From the NCBI RefSeq assembly GCF_900176005.1, contig NZ_LT838272.1, forward strand, positions 3,187,501-3,251,500: a stretch of DNA of 64,000 nt, in the 5' to 3' direction. Positions 1 through 9,928 of the stretch are shown piece after piece (position 1 is the stretch's first letter; the number at the start of each line of letters is the position of its first letter). This DNA is from Thermanaeromonas toyohensis ToBE (GTDB lineage Bacteria > Bacillota > DSM-521 > Neomoorellales > Neomoorellaceae). The position numbers and the translations under genes were made by a program. The notes beneath the pieces were generated by a model. It was not told the origin of the DNA. It did no database searches and was given only the letters and a program-made list of their open reading frames with translations.

Positions 1-242
1 TAAATCTGAATACGGCCCTCCTGATCATATAGGTCGGCGAAAGTGGCTTTGCCATGTTCCCGGATAGCCCGCAGCCTTCCTGCTATGCTTACTTCCTGGC
101 CGTCGAGCTCTTCAAAGTGCTCAATAATATCCCGGGTAGAATGAGTACGTTCATAGCGTCCCCCATAAGGCTCGATACCTGCTTGGCGTAAAGCAGAAAG
201 CTTTTCTAACCTTACCCGAATTAACTCATTGTCTATTTCCAA
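1..242 (-). CDS. lysS: lysyl-tRNA synthetase, N-terminal part (runs off the left edge)
   Basis: About 80 codons are visible. Class II lysyl-tRNA synthetases charge tRNA-Lys. The N-terminal helix and start of the anticodon-binding OB fold are recognisable: RVRLEKLSALRQAGIEPYG, then a stretch containing VSIAGRLRAIREHGKATFAD. I chose the TTG at 240-242 because AGGGGG lies 7 bases upstream. greA lies just upstream, a common greA-lysS order in Firmicutes. The catalytic core is outside the window. Confidence 0.88.
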   Translation of the reverse strand, partial: MEIDNELIRVRLEKLSALRQAGIEPYGGRYERTHSTRDIIEHFEELDGQEVSIAGRLRAIREHGKATFADLYDQEGRIQI

Positions 243-319
243 CCTCGATCCCCCTACTTAAAACTTGTTTTTTAGGGCCGGCTTTTATTTGAGATCTCTA
301 TTTAAAGGTAATTTTATCC

Positions 320-796
320 TCATTTACTAATACTTAGGATTTGATAACGAAGAGTCCCGTCTGGTACCTGAATTTCTACAAGGGTTCCTACCTCGCGGCC
401 TAAAAGGGCCTTGCCCACAGGCGATTGAGCAGATATGCGCATTTCCCCAGGATCTGCTTCCAATGAGCCTACTATCTCGTAAGTCAGTTCTTCTCCGCTA
501 TCCACATCTTTAACCGTGACTTTAGACCCTAAGGAGACAACGTTATCCGGCAACTCCTGGGTGTCGATTACTCGGGCATGGCGTAAGGTTTTCTCTAAGG
601 CTAAAATCCGCCCTTCGATGAAAGCTTGTTCATTTTTAGCGTCTTCGTACTCCGAGTTTTCGCTTAAGTCTCCAAAGCCTATGGCTTCTTTTATGCGCTC
701 TGCTACTTCTCGCCTCTTAACGGATTTCAAGTATTCTAGTTCTTCCTCTAGCTTTTTCAGACCGCCGAGGGTAAGAAGTACTTCTTTTTCTGGCAT
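320..796 (-). CDS. greA: transcription elongation factor GreA
   Basis: 158 residues, the normal GreA length. GreA rescues backtracked RNA polymerase by stimulating transcript cleavage. The N-terminal coiled coil carries the acidic tip motif [15 protein letters not shown] (about residues 38-52). The C-terminal FKBP-like domain ends with [21 protein letters not shown]. The reading frame stays open 13 codons further upstream, but the ATG of MPEKEVLLT follows GGAGAGAGAAGGG and gives the family length, so I start there. Likely co-transcribed with lysS. A GreA/GreB C-terminal fragment occurs separately near 18.8 kb. Confidence 0.95.
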   Translation of the reverse strand: MPEKEVLLTLGGLKKLEEELEYLKSVKRREVAERIKEAIGFGDLSENSEYEDAKNEQAFIEGRILALEKTLRHARVIDTQELPDNVVSLGSKVTVKDVDSGEELTYEIVGSLEADPGEMRISAQSPVGKALLGREVGTLVEIQVPDGTLRYQILSISK

Positions 797-885
797 ATCC
801 CTTCTCTCTCCTTTAGCCTTCTCTTCTAAGGGCAAACCCTAGTTTACCCTTTCTTATAGTCCAGTATATTCCCCTTAAGCGGTTA

Positions 886-911
886 AAAGCACTGGGGGAA
901 GCCCCAGTGCT
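886..911 (-). terminator. rho-independent terminator of the amino acid ABC operon
   Basis: AGCACTGGGG (888-897) pairs with CCCCAGTGCT (902-911) around a 4-base loop. On the minus strand the stem is followed by TTTT. It lies between the end of the ABC operon at 1019 and greA, so it separates the two transcripts. Confidence 0.75.
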
Positions 912-1018
912 CCCTGTCTTTGGCGCTCGTTAATCTTTTATAGGTATTATAGGTTGGGCTATTATCCTTGTCAAGGAGAATCGGGCTCTATCAGGAGACT
1001 CCCCTCCACAAATTATCC

Positions 1019-1741
1019 CTAAAGAATCTTACTTAAGAAAGCTTTAGTACGAGGATTCTCAGGGCAGTTAAAGATCTTTTCCGGGGAACCCTCTTCTACG
1101 ATCTTACCTTCGTCCATAAACATCACCCGGTGACCCACCTCGCGGGCAAAACCCATTTCGTGAGTTACCACTACCATAGTCATTCCCTCTCGAGCTAGAT
1201 CCCGCATAACTCCTAAAACTTCTCCTACCATCTCAGGGTCAAGGGCAGATGTAGGTTCATCGAAAAGCATAACTTTAGGTTGCATGGCCAGGGCCCGGGC
1301 GATGGCTACTCTCTGTTGCTGACCCCCGGAGAGCTGGTCGGGGTAAGCCTTGGCCTTATCCTCCAGGCCTACTTTTCTAAGAAGCTCGTAAGCTTGTGCC
1401 TCAGCCGCTGCCCTATCGAGCTTCTTTACCACTATGGGAGCCAAGGTTATGTTCTCCAGAACATTTTTGTGGGGAAAAAGGTTAAAACTTTGGAAAACCA
1501 TACCCACCTTTTGGCGTACCTGGTTAATATTGGTTGAAGGATCAGTCAGTTCTACTCCATCAATAACTATAGAGCCTTCCGTAGGTTCCTCTAGCAAGTT
1601 AAGACACCGGAGAAAGGTACTTTTACCTGAACCGCTCGGACCTATTATAACCACCACTTCTCCAGAAGCTATGTCACAATCTATACCCCTTAATACCTCC
1701 AGACGGCCGAAGCTTTTCTTCAACCCCCTAACGCTTATCAT
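1019..1741 (-). CDS. polar amino acid ABC transporter, ATP-binding protein (GlnQ/HisP type)
   Basis: 240 residues, full length for the family. It energises amino acid import at the cytoplasmic face. Motifs in order: Walker [10 protein letters not shown] (34-42), signature LSGGQQQ (137-143), Walker B with catalytic Glu [10 protein letters not shown] (159-168), switch His194. The start overlaps the end of the permease gene by 14 bp, typical of translational coupling. The exact amino acid cannot be read from sequence; glutamine, arginine, cystine or another polar amino acid are all possible. Confidence 0.93.
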   Translation of the reverse strand: MISVRGLKKSFGRLEVLRGIDCDIASGEVVVIIGPSGSGKSTFLRCLNLLEEPTEGSIVIDGVELTDPSTNINQVRQKVGMVFQSFNLFPHKNVLENITLAPIVVKKLDRAAAEAQAYELLRKVGLEDKAKAYPDQLSGGQQQRVAIARALAMQPKVMLFDEPTSALDPEMVGEVLGVMRDLAREGMTMVVVTHEMGFAREVGHRVMFMDEGKIVEEGSPEKIFNCPENPRTKAFLSKIL

Positions 1742-2447
1742 CGTTTATGTCTAATCTCCTTTCTAAGAAGTCTACCAGGCGCGAGATAGAAAAGGTTAAG
1801 ACCAAGTAGATAAGGGCTACAGTAAACCAGATCTCAAAGGGTCTAAAGGTGCTAGCTATTATTATCTGCCCCCTACGGGTGAGTTCGACTATACCGATTA
1901 CGGAAAGCAAAGAGGTATCTTTGAGCAGGGCGATAAACTCGTTTCCCAGAGGCGGGATCACCCGTCTGAAAGCCTGGGGTAGGATAACATATCTCATAGC
2001 CTGTGTCGGGGTCATACCCAGGCTCCGGGCAGCCTCCATTTGTCCCCTATGGATGGATTGAATCCCGGCCCGAAATATCTCTGCCACGTAAGCACCACTG
2101 TTGAGACTGAAAGCAATAATAGCGGCTACAAAGGGAGGAATACGAGTAACGGGCGAGCCCAATTGTTCTAGCAACTGAGGAAAACCGAAATACACGATAA
2201 AAACCTGCACCAGAAGAGGGGTGCCCCGTAGGAAATCCACATAGCATGCAGCCAAGAACCGGATAACTCTTTGACCCGATATTCTCCCCAATCCCACAAT
2301 AAGACCGAATATAGTCCCTAAAGAGACGGCAAAAATGGTTATCTTTAAGGTTTCCACAGCCCCCATGAGCAAATAGGGGAGGGACTTCAAGATCAATCCC
2401 AAAGCTGCCACCTCACCCAGTATAATACAAAAGATGCGTAGTGCCAC
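1728..2447 (-). CDS. polar amino acid ABC transporter, permease (HisM/GlnP family)
   Basis: Up to 239 residues with about five membrane segments. The cytoplasmic coupling motif is the stretch [21 protein letters not shown], and [11 protein letters not shown] is the family N-terminal signature. The GTG at 2447 overlaps its own possible Shine-Dalgarno. A TTG about 15 codons downstream (near 2402) sits 5-6 bases after GAGGTGG and may be the real start. It forms a transporter with the genes on either side. Confidence 0.9.
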   Translation of the reverse strand: MALRIFCIILGEVAALGLILKSLPYLLMGAVETLKITIFAVSLGTIFGLIVGLGRISGQRVIRFLAACYVDFLRGTPLLVQVFIVYFGFPQLLEQLGSPVTRIPPFVAAIIAFSLNSGAYVAEIFRAGIQSIHRGQMEAARSLGMTPTQAMRYVILPQAFRRVIPPLGNEFIALLKDTSLLSVIGIVELTRRGQIIIASTFRPFEIWFTVALIYLVLTFSISRLVDFLERRLDINDDKR

Positions 2448-2484
2448 CTCAAAACGACACTACGCACTATATACTACCACAAAC

Positions 2485-3333
2485 TTAAGGTTTATTTGGG
2501 GGTTCGCCAGGGAGGAAATCAGGTGGGTTTTCGCCGAACCACTTGCGGTAGATTTCACTGTATTTACCGCTCTCCTTGAGTTTCTTAAGCCCCTCGTTAA
2601 CTTTCTGCAGCAATTCAGCTTTACCCTTGGGGATAGCAATACCGTAAAATTCGCTGTTGGCTAAGTCTCCCACAATCTTTACCTTAGTGTTGCCCTGCTT
2701 GATGAAATAAAGAGACACGGGATAGTCGTTTACAAAGGCATCTACTCCGCCATTAATTAGCTCCATAAAAGCATCGTTAACCGTATTATATTCGGTCACC
2801 TGGGCCCCCTCTATGTTGTTCTTGACGTATTTGGCCCCGGTAGTGCCGATCTGTACGGCTATCCTTTTACCCTTAAGATCCTGAAAACCTTTGATGGTGT
2901 TATTGTCCGCCCGTACGGCCACGCTCAGTCCGGACTGGTAGTAAGGTAAAGAGAAGTCTACCTGTTGTTTCCTATCGTCATCGATGCTTATGGCGGAGAT
3001 GGCCATATCTACATTTCCGGTTTTCACCGCCGCTATGATGCCGTCAAAGCCCATATCCTTAAATTCTACGTCGAAACCTTGGACTTCCGCCAAGGCCTTC
3101 ATAAGCTCGATATCGAACCCTACATACTGACCTGTCTTATCGTCCCGAAATTCGAAAGGAGCAAAAGACGCTTCAGTAGCCACTACATATTTGGGCTTGG
3201 ACTGGCTCTGCTGCTTGTCAGAGCCCTCTTTGTTCGCCCCTTTCTTAGAACTGCTTTGTCCGCAGCCTACAATAGCTACCGCCAACACTATAGCCGCGGC
3301 TAAGAAGATTATGTTCCTTAAAAATGTTTTCAC
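2485..3333 (-). CDS. amino acid ABC transporter, substrate-binding lipoprotein
   Basis: 282 residues beginning with GTG, 6 bases after AAAGGAGGAG. The lipoprotein signal peptide has a hydrophobic core and lipobox AIVGC with the lipidated Cys24, then a Ser/Lys-rich linker. The mature part is a family 3 solute-binding domain (YVVATEASFAPFEF, MDLAISAISID-like region, GTTGAKYVKN). It binds the amino acid outside the membrane and delivers it to the permease. First gene of a three-gene operon ending at the terminator near 890. Confidence 0.93.
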   Translation of the reverse strand: MKTFLRNIIFLAAAIVLAVAIVGCGQSSSKKGANKEGSDKQQSQSKPKYVVATEASFAPFEFRDDKTGQYVGFDIELMKALAEVQGFDVEFKDMGFDGIIAAVKTGNVDMAISAISIDDDRKQQVDFSLPYYQSGLSVAVRADNNTIKGFQDLKGKRIAVQIGTTGAKYVKNNIEGAQVTEYNTVNDAFMELINGGVDAFVNDYPVSLYFIKQGNTKVKIVGDLANSEFYGIAIPKGKAELLQKVNEGLKKLKESGKYSEIYRKWFGENPPDFLPGEPPNKP

Positions 3334-3433
3334 CTAGGTCTCCTCCTTTTGTTTTGTATTTCGACGTCATTTATTCTCAAACGAAAGTGTTATTTCGTCA
3401 TTACCTTAAGAACTCCTGCCGTCAGAATAAAAT

Positions 3434-3899
3434 TTGATTGACAGCTTAAGGGTGATGATGGGAAAATTAGGCTTGGTGATCTTGGTGGGTAAATCACTTA
3501 TACCTGGTTTAGCCTTACTAGGAGTTGCGTTTGTTTGGGGCGCAACCTTTTATTTTGTACGTGAAGCCCTAAAGGACATAGCTCCCTTCCACTTCCTCTT
3601 TTACCGTTTCATATTAGCCTCACTCTTTCTCCTGGCCCTAACTATAAAGGAGCGGCCCTCATGGACGCGCAAGACCACAACCCACGGTTTTATGGGTTGC
3701 TGCCTTTCTCATACAGCTAAAGGTTCAACGTTACCTCTCTGCCGCAGCCACAGCAGTGATACTCGCTACAGAGCCGGTTTTCGGTGCCCTCATCGCCTAT
3801 ACCTTCGGTGGCGAAATCTTAACTTTAAAACAACTTTTAGGATGCGCCCTTATACTTGTAAGCATATTGTTCATACAAATTGCAGCTAAAAAAGTCTAA
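3434..3899 (+). pseudogene. EamA/DMT-family transporter remnant with internal deletion and frame change
   Basis: The 5' part encodes a normal EamA N-terminus (LALLGVAFVWGATFYFVREAL, FHFLFYRFILASLFLLAL) up to about 3660. After about 3685 a different frame encodes the family C-terminus (YLSAAATAVILATEPVFGAL, TLKQLLGCALILVSILF), stopping at TAA 3897-3899. Together about 135 residues remain of a normal 290-300, so the middle of the protein is missing and the two parts are out of frame. It cannot make a working permease. It may still be transcribed divergently from the ABC operon. Confidence 0.85.
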
Positions 3900-3945
3900 C
3901 AAGAAAACAACAAGTCGGCCCTCTTGCTACTTTAGTCCTCTCATA

Positions 3946-4857
3946 TTAATCTGCCAACCGGAAATGGGGGCTAGCTTCATAGGCCAGGCGCAGGGCCTCT
4001 CTATACTCCTCCGTTGTAATCCGCCTAGTGAGAAGAGGATAACGGTGGGCCTCCCCTGCTGGGTAATACTGGCTCATGATATTGATATAAGAGTAAGGGG
4101 ATATCTCCCGGGCGATAAACTCTAAAACCTCTTTAGTACCGGCTAGGCCTCCAGGTAAAACCAAATGCCGGATGATGAGCCCCTTTCTCGCTATACCTCC
4201 CTCATCCAATTCCAGATCCCCCACCTGGCGGTGCATTTCTTTAATGGCCTCTTGGGCTACCTGAGGATAATCAGGAACCTTGGATAAGCGCCGACCCACT
4301 TCAGCATCGGCATATTTAAAATCAGGCATATAAATATCTATGATACCCTCAATGGCCCTTAAGGTTGCCGTTTCCTCATAACCTCCACAGTTATATACTA
4401 ACGGTAAACGTAAACCCTGTTCTGCTGCTATGGCTAAAGCTGCTATTATCTGGGGAACATAATGGGAAGGAGTAACTAGATTGATATTGTGGCAACCCCG
4501 CTCTTGCAAGGCTAGCATGATACGCGCAAGTTTCTCTAAGGAAACCTTTTCACTCTGCCAACCCCGGCTGATCTCGTAATTCTGGCAGAAAACGCAAGCC
4601 AAATTGCAGTGGCTAAAAAATATAGTCCCCGATCCTCCCCGGCCAACTAAGGGAGGCTCCTCCCCAAAGTGGGGACCGTAACCCCCTATCTCTACCTCAA
4701 AACCTGCTCGGCAGAATCCCTTCTCCCCTTTCTGCCGGTTCACATGACAATGATGGGGGCAGACAGTGCAGTCCTTAAGGAGATCCATTAATTCTAAAGC
4801 TATTTCCTTGAGTCTGCCTCCCTTAAGCTTATCCAAGTAGCCCGGGTAGCTCGCCAT
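3946..4857 (-). CDS. radical SAM protein, PflX-like (pyruvate-formate-lyase-activating-enzyme family)
   Basis: 303 residues. The radical SAM cluster motif is C-x3-C-x2-C at Cys84, Cys88 and Cys91 (CNLACVFC). An N-terminal cysteine group (C30, C33, C37, C49) may hold a second metal site. The protein fits the stand-alone COG1313-type subfamily, whose substrate is not known. No pyruvate formate-lyase or other glycyl radical enzyme is nearby, so calling it a true PFL activase would be overreach. Its downstream neighbour is a dead transporter, so context is uninformative. Confidence 0.85.
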   Translation of the reverse strand: MASYPGYLDKLKGGRLKEIALELMDLLKDCTVCPHHCHVNRQKGEKGFCRAGFEVEIGGYGPHFGEEPPLVGRGGSGTIFFSHCNLACVFCQNYEISRGWQSEKVSLEKLARIMLALQERGCHNINLVTPSHYVPQIIAALAIAAEQGLRLPLVYNCGGYEETATLRAIEGIIDIYMPDFKYADAEVGRRLSKVPDYPQVAQEAIKEMHRQVGDLELDEGGIARKGLIIRHLVLPGGLAGTKEVLEFIAREISPYSYINIMSQYYPAGEAHRYPLLTRRITTEEYREALRLAYEASPHFRLAD

Positions 4858-4957
4858 ACTCCTTCCACCCTGACAAGGATTGGTAAAGGTTTAAGGCTTA
4901 AATCCTTGGCGAAATATATTTTAAACCCGAAGGCTCCTCTTTTATTGGCCTCCTCTT

Positions 4958-6646
4958 TTATTTAAACTTTAGGCCCAGAAATTTTTCTACCACCTCTGAT
5001 AAAATCTCCTCCCCTAACTGTTCCTCTACCAAATAAGGCAGTCGGTGCTCGCGCACTTGAGGTTGCGGGAAAAAGCCGCTCCATTCAAGCTCTAAAAGGC
5101 AACGCCTGGCGATGTTTTCTGGGATCAAAAAAACTCCTGGCGCGATCTCTTCTATCAACCATCCCCGCGCTTCTAAAAAGGCTTTGATCTGACCGGACAG
5201 CTCCTCCTTTAGACACCGCACCAGTAACCCGCGTTCAAGATATATTTGCCCCATTCTGGATCCCCAGTCCTCTAGGGAAACACGCACGTTGGAAGGCAGG
5301 GGATACTTGCTGTGCTCTTCTAAAAGCCCTAATACGTCCCCCGGCATCCTTCCCTTAAGAAAGCCTCGATAAAGGGTTCTTTCATTGAGCTTAAAAATAA
5401 AGGCCCGGTCTGCACTCTTAAGATCAGCAAAGGTAACCACTTCAAAGAGAAGCCCAGGGCTAATCTCCAGGGGCGCCAAGATTTCAAAGTCGGGCTGCAC
5501 CACTATATCTTCAACCTCGGGAAAATGCTTTTCCAGAGCTTCTTTAAGTTTTTGCACCCGCTCTTCCGGAATCTCTACCCCTTCATCTTCTTTTAAAGAT
5601 CGCTGGAGAGATTTCTCTCCATATATCAACCCTAGCTGGGATAACCGTATAGCTCCTTTATCTAAATCCCCTTTTAGCTCTATCAATCCCAACCAAGTGA
5701 GCTTTTGTATCAGCTCCTTTATGTCCCTTAAGGCTAGCTCTAGGGTAGAACCCGAGTTATAATCAGCTACCAGGCGATATAAATTAGAAAGGGATAGCCA
5801 CCTATTACGGGGGGCCAGGAAAAGAAAAGACATGATATGCTCTGCCCATACTTGGGAACCCTCAAAATGGGGCTCTAACAACCAGGAAGTAAACATCTCC
5901 CATTGTTCAGCCTGGGGCAGCTCCAACCATTCCCAGGCTACTTTCCCTAAGGTAGCTCTCCCTTCTCCCTCCACCAGAAATTGAAGCCCCCAGGCTAGCC
6001 TTTCTAGAAGTTCATAGCGCATCTCTTCATTGGGGAAATGCTGAAGGCTCAATATACGCTTGCGGTCCTTTTTATAAATATGCCCGGCCTGGGCCACCTT
6101 GACTTCCCACTGCAAAACCGAGGCTAGAAGGATATAGAAATCTAATAAAAGGAATAAACCGTGGCTCTCAAAATCCTGGTCTTCCTTTCTTAACGGTTCT
6201 ATCAAGGTCCAGATCTTTTGATTATATATTAAATTTCTGACCTCCCGAGGAAGAAGAAAATATTCCCTCTGAAATCGCTCTTGTTTTACAAACACCAAAC
6301 CGTAATCTAAAACCCGCTTCCGCACTTCCCAAGCTGTATCTTTTCCCCAAAGTCTATTGAGCTTTTCATTTACCCTTAAGGCCTCCGCTCCCGAGGATGA
6401 AGAAGAATTAAAATGAACCAGCTCCAAGAAAAAGCGTTCAGGCTCTCCTAGGCTCTGCCAAAGCTTCTCTAGATTTTGGTCTTCCTGGAAAAAGGCAACT
6501 AACGCCTCATATAAACTCTTGCGCTCTTCCTGCCGCTGCCCACGCTTATTCTTTTGCTCTCCTGGGATTTTTATATTCAAATTATGCGCTAGGGTGCGTA
6601 AAAAATCCAAAGGGGCCTCCGCTAGATATTGGGCTAAATCTTCCAT
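4958..6646 (-). CDS. helicase-associated protein with XPB/Ssl2 N-terminal-like domain
   Basis: 562 residues, ATG after GAGGTGATAAAGC. No ATPase motifs are visible. A region at about 385-475 (PDFEILAPLEISP, DLKSADRAFIFKL, EEHSKYPLPSNVRVSLEDWG) matches in pattern the N-terminal domain of the adjacent helicase (SELSKYPLPANVVTDIREYMG), the helicase-associated C3-type domain. The pair is co-directional, with the helicase gene upstream. The rest is helical and unassigned. Mycobacteria carry a similar pairing beside their XPB gene, as I recall. Probably a partner or regulator of the helicase; function unproven. Confidence 0.75.
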   Translation of the reverse strand: MEDLAQYLAEAPLDFLRTLAHNLNIKIPGEQKNKRGQRQEERKSLYEALVAFFQEDQNLEKLWQSLGEPERFFLELVHFNSSSSSGAEALRVNEKLNRLWGKDTAWEVRKRVLDYGLVFVKQERFQREYFLLPREVRNLIYNQKIWTLIEPLRKEDQDFESHGLFLLLDFYILLASVLQWEVKVAQAGHIYKKDRKRILSLQHFPNEEMRYELLERLAWGLQFLVEGEGRATLGKVAWEWLELPQAEQWEMFTSWLLEPHFEGSQVWAEHIMSFLFLAPRNRWLSLSNLYRLVADYNSGSTLELALRDIKELIQKLTWLGLIELKGDLDKGAIRLSQLGLIYGEKSLQRSLKEDEGVEIPEERVQKLKEALEKHFPEVEDIVVQPDFEILAPLEISPGLLFEVVTFADLKSADRAFIFKLNERTLYRGFLKGRMPGDVLGLLEEHSKYPLPSNVRVSLEDWGSRMGQIYLERGLLVRCLKEELSGQIKAFLEARGWLIEEIAPGVFLIPENIARRCLLELEWSGFFPQPQVREHRLPYLVEEQLGEEILSEVVEKFLGLKFK

Positions 6647-6773
6647 GCTTTATCACCTCATATACACCTTCCGTCGCCTCTGTCTCCTATTCTATAATTC
6701 CTTCTGTGTATCTTAAATTTCCTATGTCTATCTTAATTCTCCCTCTGGTCTATCTTAAGCCTCTGTTTAGCCC

Positions 6774-8516
6774 TTATTTTTTACCCGCCCTCTGTTTCCA
6801 TTCCGCCAAGCTCACTATCTTACCTCTTTCAGCCTTTTCTACTCCCTGGGAGAGCAAACGTTCGGGTCCTATAATCTCATACCGGTATCCCTGTTCAGTT
6901 AAGAAAAGCTGGCGATGCATGGCGTATTGCTGTTCCACTGTATCCCGCGTAACTAAAGAATAGAAGCTTGCGGGTAGCCCAGATTTTTTAGGGCGCAGGA
7001 TCCTACCTAAACGCTGGGCCTCTTCCTGGCGGGACCCGAAGGTACCCGAAACCTGGATGGCCACACTAGCCTCTGGTAAGTCTAGAGCAAAGTTGGCCAC
7101 TTTAGAAACTACAAGACAGGGAAGCTTACCCTCCCGGAAAGCCTGATAAAGCTGCTCCCTTTCGCGGTTAGCAGTCTTACCCGTAATTAAAGGTGCTCCT
7201 AAACGCTTGGCCAGGCGCTCAAGTTGCTCAAGGTACTGCCCTATCACGAGGATCTGTTCTCCCTTGTGGGCCTCTACAATTGCTTCCACCACAGCATCCT
7301 TATCTGGGTTAGTGGCTGCTACCCGGTGCTTTTCCCGGTCGTCAGCCACGGCATAAGACAAGCGGTCTTCCGGCGGAAGATTCAAACGGACTTCATAACA
7401 AGTGGCCTTAGCTATCCATCCCTGGGCCTCTAGCTGTTTCCAGGGTATATCATACTTTTTAGGACCAATAAGGGAGAAAACATCATCCTCCCGGCCATCC
7501 TCACGGACCAGGGTGGCCGTCAATCCCAAACGACGCCTGGCCTGGAGCTCGGCTGTGATCCGGAAAATGGGGGCTGGGAGAAGATGGACCTCATCGTAAA
7601 TGATAAGGCCCCAGTCTTGCTGATTAAAAAGTTGAAAATGCGGGTAATCTTCCCCTTTTTTACGCCTATGGGTGATAATCTGGTAAGTAGTAACGGTTAC
7701 CGGCCTTATTTCCTTTTTCTCTCCTGTATATTCACCCACCAGATCTTCCGGAAGGTCAGTTTTATCCCGGATTTCCGTCAGCCATTGCCGGGCGGCAGTA
7801 ACGTTGGTAACCAAGATTAAGGTGTAACATTGGGTGAGGGCCATGACCGCCAGGCCTACTATAGTTTTGCCGGCGCCGCAAGGAAGAACAATAACTCCAC
7901 TACCACCTTTGGAACTGCCGCTAGCATAAAATATTTCAGCAGCTTCTCGCTGGTAATCCCGCAGGTTAAAAGGCTCACCGCTTAAAGTGAACTTGCGTAA
8001 GTTAAACTTAAGAGGTGCACCCGGTACATATCCGGCCAGATCTTCCACCGGGTAACCTATCTTAATCAGGGCCTGTTTGACTAGGCCTCGTTCCCAAGGG
8101 TCAATGAGAAGGGTACAGTCATCTCGCCGGCCCTTAATATACTCCTTAACCCGCTTGTTGCTCAAAATCTCCAAAGCGATGGCCGGATCCGCTGTAACAA
8201 GGCACATCTCCCCGCCTTGAGCCACCAGCTTAACCTTCCCGTAACGGCCCATATATTCCCGGATGTCCGTTACCACATTGGCGGGCAGGGGGTACTTGCT
8301 AAGCTCGCTTAAAACCTGTATAACCGTTTCGGCATCCAGCCCGCTGGCCGCCGCATTCCATAAAGAAAGGGGGGTCAAGCGGTAGGTATGCACATGCTCT
8401 GGGCTCTTCACTAACTCTGCAAAACGTACAAGATAATCCCGCGCTTCGGTATAAGCGGGATTATCTACTTCTAAAAGAATAGTACGATCGCTTTGAACTA
8501 TAAGGGGTTTATCCAA
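6774..8516 (-). CDS. XPB-type superfamily 2 DNA helicase
   Basis: 580 residues, TTG start 6 bases after AAGGGGGG. Residues 1-130 are the helicase-associated XPB N-terminal domain. Residues 185-350 form RecA-like domain 1 with Walker A PCGAGKT (212-218), DEVH box (308-311), TAT motif (333-335) and the XPB-specific RED motif (338-340). The second RecA domain ends with motif VI QRLGRILRPK. XPB enzymes are ATP-dependent 3'-5' unwinding or translocating proteins; the bacterial role is thought to be DNA repair or transcription-linked, not settled. Confidence 0.92.
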   Translation of the reverse strand: MDKPLIVQSDRTILLEVDNPAYTEARDYLVRFAELVKSPEHVHTYRLTPLSLWNAAASGLDAETVIQVLSELSKYPLPANVVTDIREYMGRYGKVKLVAQGGEMCLVTADPAIALEILSNKRVKEYIKGRRDDCTLLIDPWERGLVKQALIKIGYPVEDLAGYVPGAPLKFNLRKFTLSGEPFNLRDYQREAAEIFYASGSSKGGSGVIVLPCGAGKTIVGLAVMALTQCYTLILVTNVTAARQWLTEIRDKTDLPEDLVGEYTGEKKEIRPVTVTTYQIITHRRKKGEDYPHFQLFNQQDWGLIIYDEVHLLPAPIFRITAELQARRRLGLTATLVREDGREDDVFSLIGPKKYDIPWKQLEAQGWIAKATCYEVRLNLPPEDRLSYAVADDREKHRVAATNPDKDAVVEAIVEAHKGEQILVIGQYLEQLERLAKRLGAPLITGKTANREREQLYQAFREGKLPCLVVSKVANFALDLPEASVAIQVSGTFGSRQEEAQRLGRILRPKKSGLPASFYSLVTRDTVEQQYAMHRQLFLTEQGYRYEIIGPERLLSQGVEKAERGKIVSLAEWKQRAGKK

Positions 8517-8623
8517 GGAAGGCCCCCCTTAAAAACGAGGTTCTTCTTTTTGGGCCTATTTTCCTGCTAAATTTCACACTTTATTTTACATCAAAAACCT
8601 TTTATGTTAACCCCCTTTGTTTA

Positions 8624-9880
8624 TTATTTATTTACGTAAGGAATAGTAGAATTCGCCTTGGGAAGTACAACTACCCGGGAATCGCGGGGTAAGCTCTGAT
8701 CCGCAAGCTTTAGGGCCTCTGTTAAATTGGGGGCGGGCGTAACTTGCATAATCCGGGCCATCTCAGAATCTATACCCTGGCTAACTAAGATGACACGGGC
8801 CTTTTTTAGACTGCGACACCATAAATAAGCTTTATGGGCCCCCATGCGGAACTCTTGGGAGGCGAAGTTAGTGAGAACTCCTTCCACTGTGCGCCCTTCC
8901 CGCATGGCCTCAACAAAGCGGTCATCCCCAGCCCCTTCCCGGCATTCAGCACATAAGATAATGGTACCCCCCTCTTTCACAATCCGTGTGGCATGGGCTA
9001 ATCCTTTTTGGGCTTGGTACAGGTTTATATCCTTGGGAAACCCGCCAGGGGAAGCGATGACTAAATCTGCTGGACCCGCTACTGGAACTTCACAGATCTG
9101 CCGGGCTATCTCCACCCCCTTACGGTGAGCCTTAAAGTAATGGCCGGCCACAGCCCGCGCGATACGACCTCGGCCGTCAAGGATAACATTAACAATAAGG
9201 TTTATCCCGACTCGTCCGCCTATCTCGTCTATATCCTCCCGTGCCGGGTTACCTTCCACCCGACCCAGCTCGCTCCCTGGCAGTTTAAGGAGGGAGTGGT
9301 TAGCCCGGATGGTCGCCTCTCCCCCACAGCCAATGACTACTCCTTTAGCCCCACCGCTATATCCCACGATCTGGTGGGGATCGATCATGCCCACTATTAT
9401 CCGTACTTCGGCCTCCAGGTAGTGGCGATTTATAAAAATCGGCGTGCCCCGGAAAGAAGAGCCAACTTCCCTTAATATCCCGGGAGCATAAGCATTATGG
9501 CTTATAACCTCCACTGCGCCTCCCGCTATGGCCTCTAAAGCAGCCAATTCTTCCTGGCTAGCAGGGCGATGTAAACCTGTGCCTACGAGAATTTTTATAT
9601 GTGAAGGTTTTAACCCCACCTCCATAAGTTTCTGGATTAATGGTGGCAAGATAAGATTATTGGGCACCGGTCTAGTGGAATCGCTTACCACGATAACGGC
9701 GTTACTTGCTCCCCGCAGGTCTTCCCAATTAAAATCTAAAGGCCTAGCTAAGGCCCTTTCAATCTCCTCCCTTTCATCTGGCACCCCTGGGTATGGTCGC
9801 AATTTTACTTCTTCCACTTCCCAAGGATAAGGCAACTCTGCTGTTTGTATACCTTCACCATAAGGTACTTCTAGGCGCAT
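8624..9880 (-). CDS. LarA-family nickel-pincer racemase/epimerase
   Basis: 418 residues, ATG after AAAGGGGG. Lactate racemase family (DUF2088). Key residues known from Lactobacillus LarA are all here: Arg70 in SDSTRPVP, His104 in GTGLHRPAS, His169 and Lys179 in DPHQIVGYSGGAK, and His195. The His169-Lys179-His195 spacing (10 and 16) equals that of His174/Lys184/His200. The family uses a nickel pincer nucleotide made by LarBCE, which are not in this window. Many relatives act on 2-hydroxy acids other than lactate. It sits beside a GntR-type regulator and a TTT transporter, so the substrate may be the imported acid. Confidence 0.88.
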   Translation of the reverse strand: MRLEVPYGEGIQTAELPYPWEVEEVKLRPYPGVPDEREEIERALARPLDFNWEDLRGASNAVIVVSDSTRPVPNNLILPPLIQKLMEVGLKPSHIKILVGTGLHRPASQEELAALEAIAGGAVEVISHNAYAPGILREVGSSFRGTPIFINRHYLEAEVRIIVGMIDPHQIVGYSGGAKGVVIGCGGEATIRANHSLLKLPGSELGRVEGNPAREDIDEIGGRVGINLIVNVILDGRGRIARAVAGHYFKAHRKGVEIARQICEVPVAGPADLVIASPGGFPKDINLYQAQKGLAHATRIVKEGGTIILCAECREGAGDDRFVEAMREGRTVEGVLTNFASQEFRMGAHKAYLWCRSLKKARVILVSQGIDSEMARIMQVTPAPNLTEALKLADQSLPRDSRVVVLPKANSTIPYVNK

Positions 9881-9928
9881 ATCAGTTTTTCCCCCTTTGT
9901 GTCCTTTATCACCTTTAGCCTTTAAAGT

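Noticed and set aside
8517-8623. AGGCCC/GGGCCT inverted repeat as terminator
   Set aside because: The loop is more than 30 bases long and the stem does not fit a terminator for the adjacent genes.
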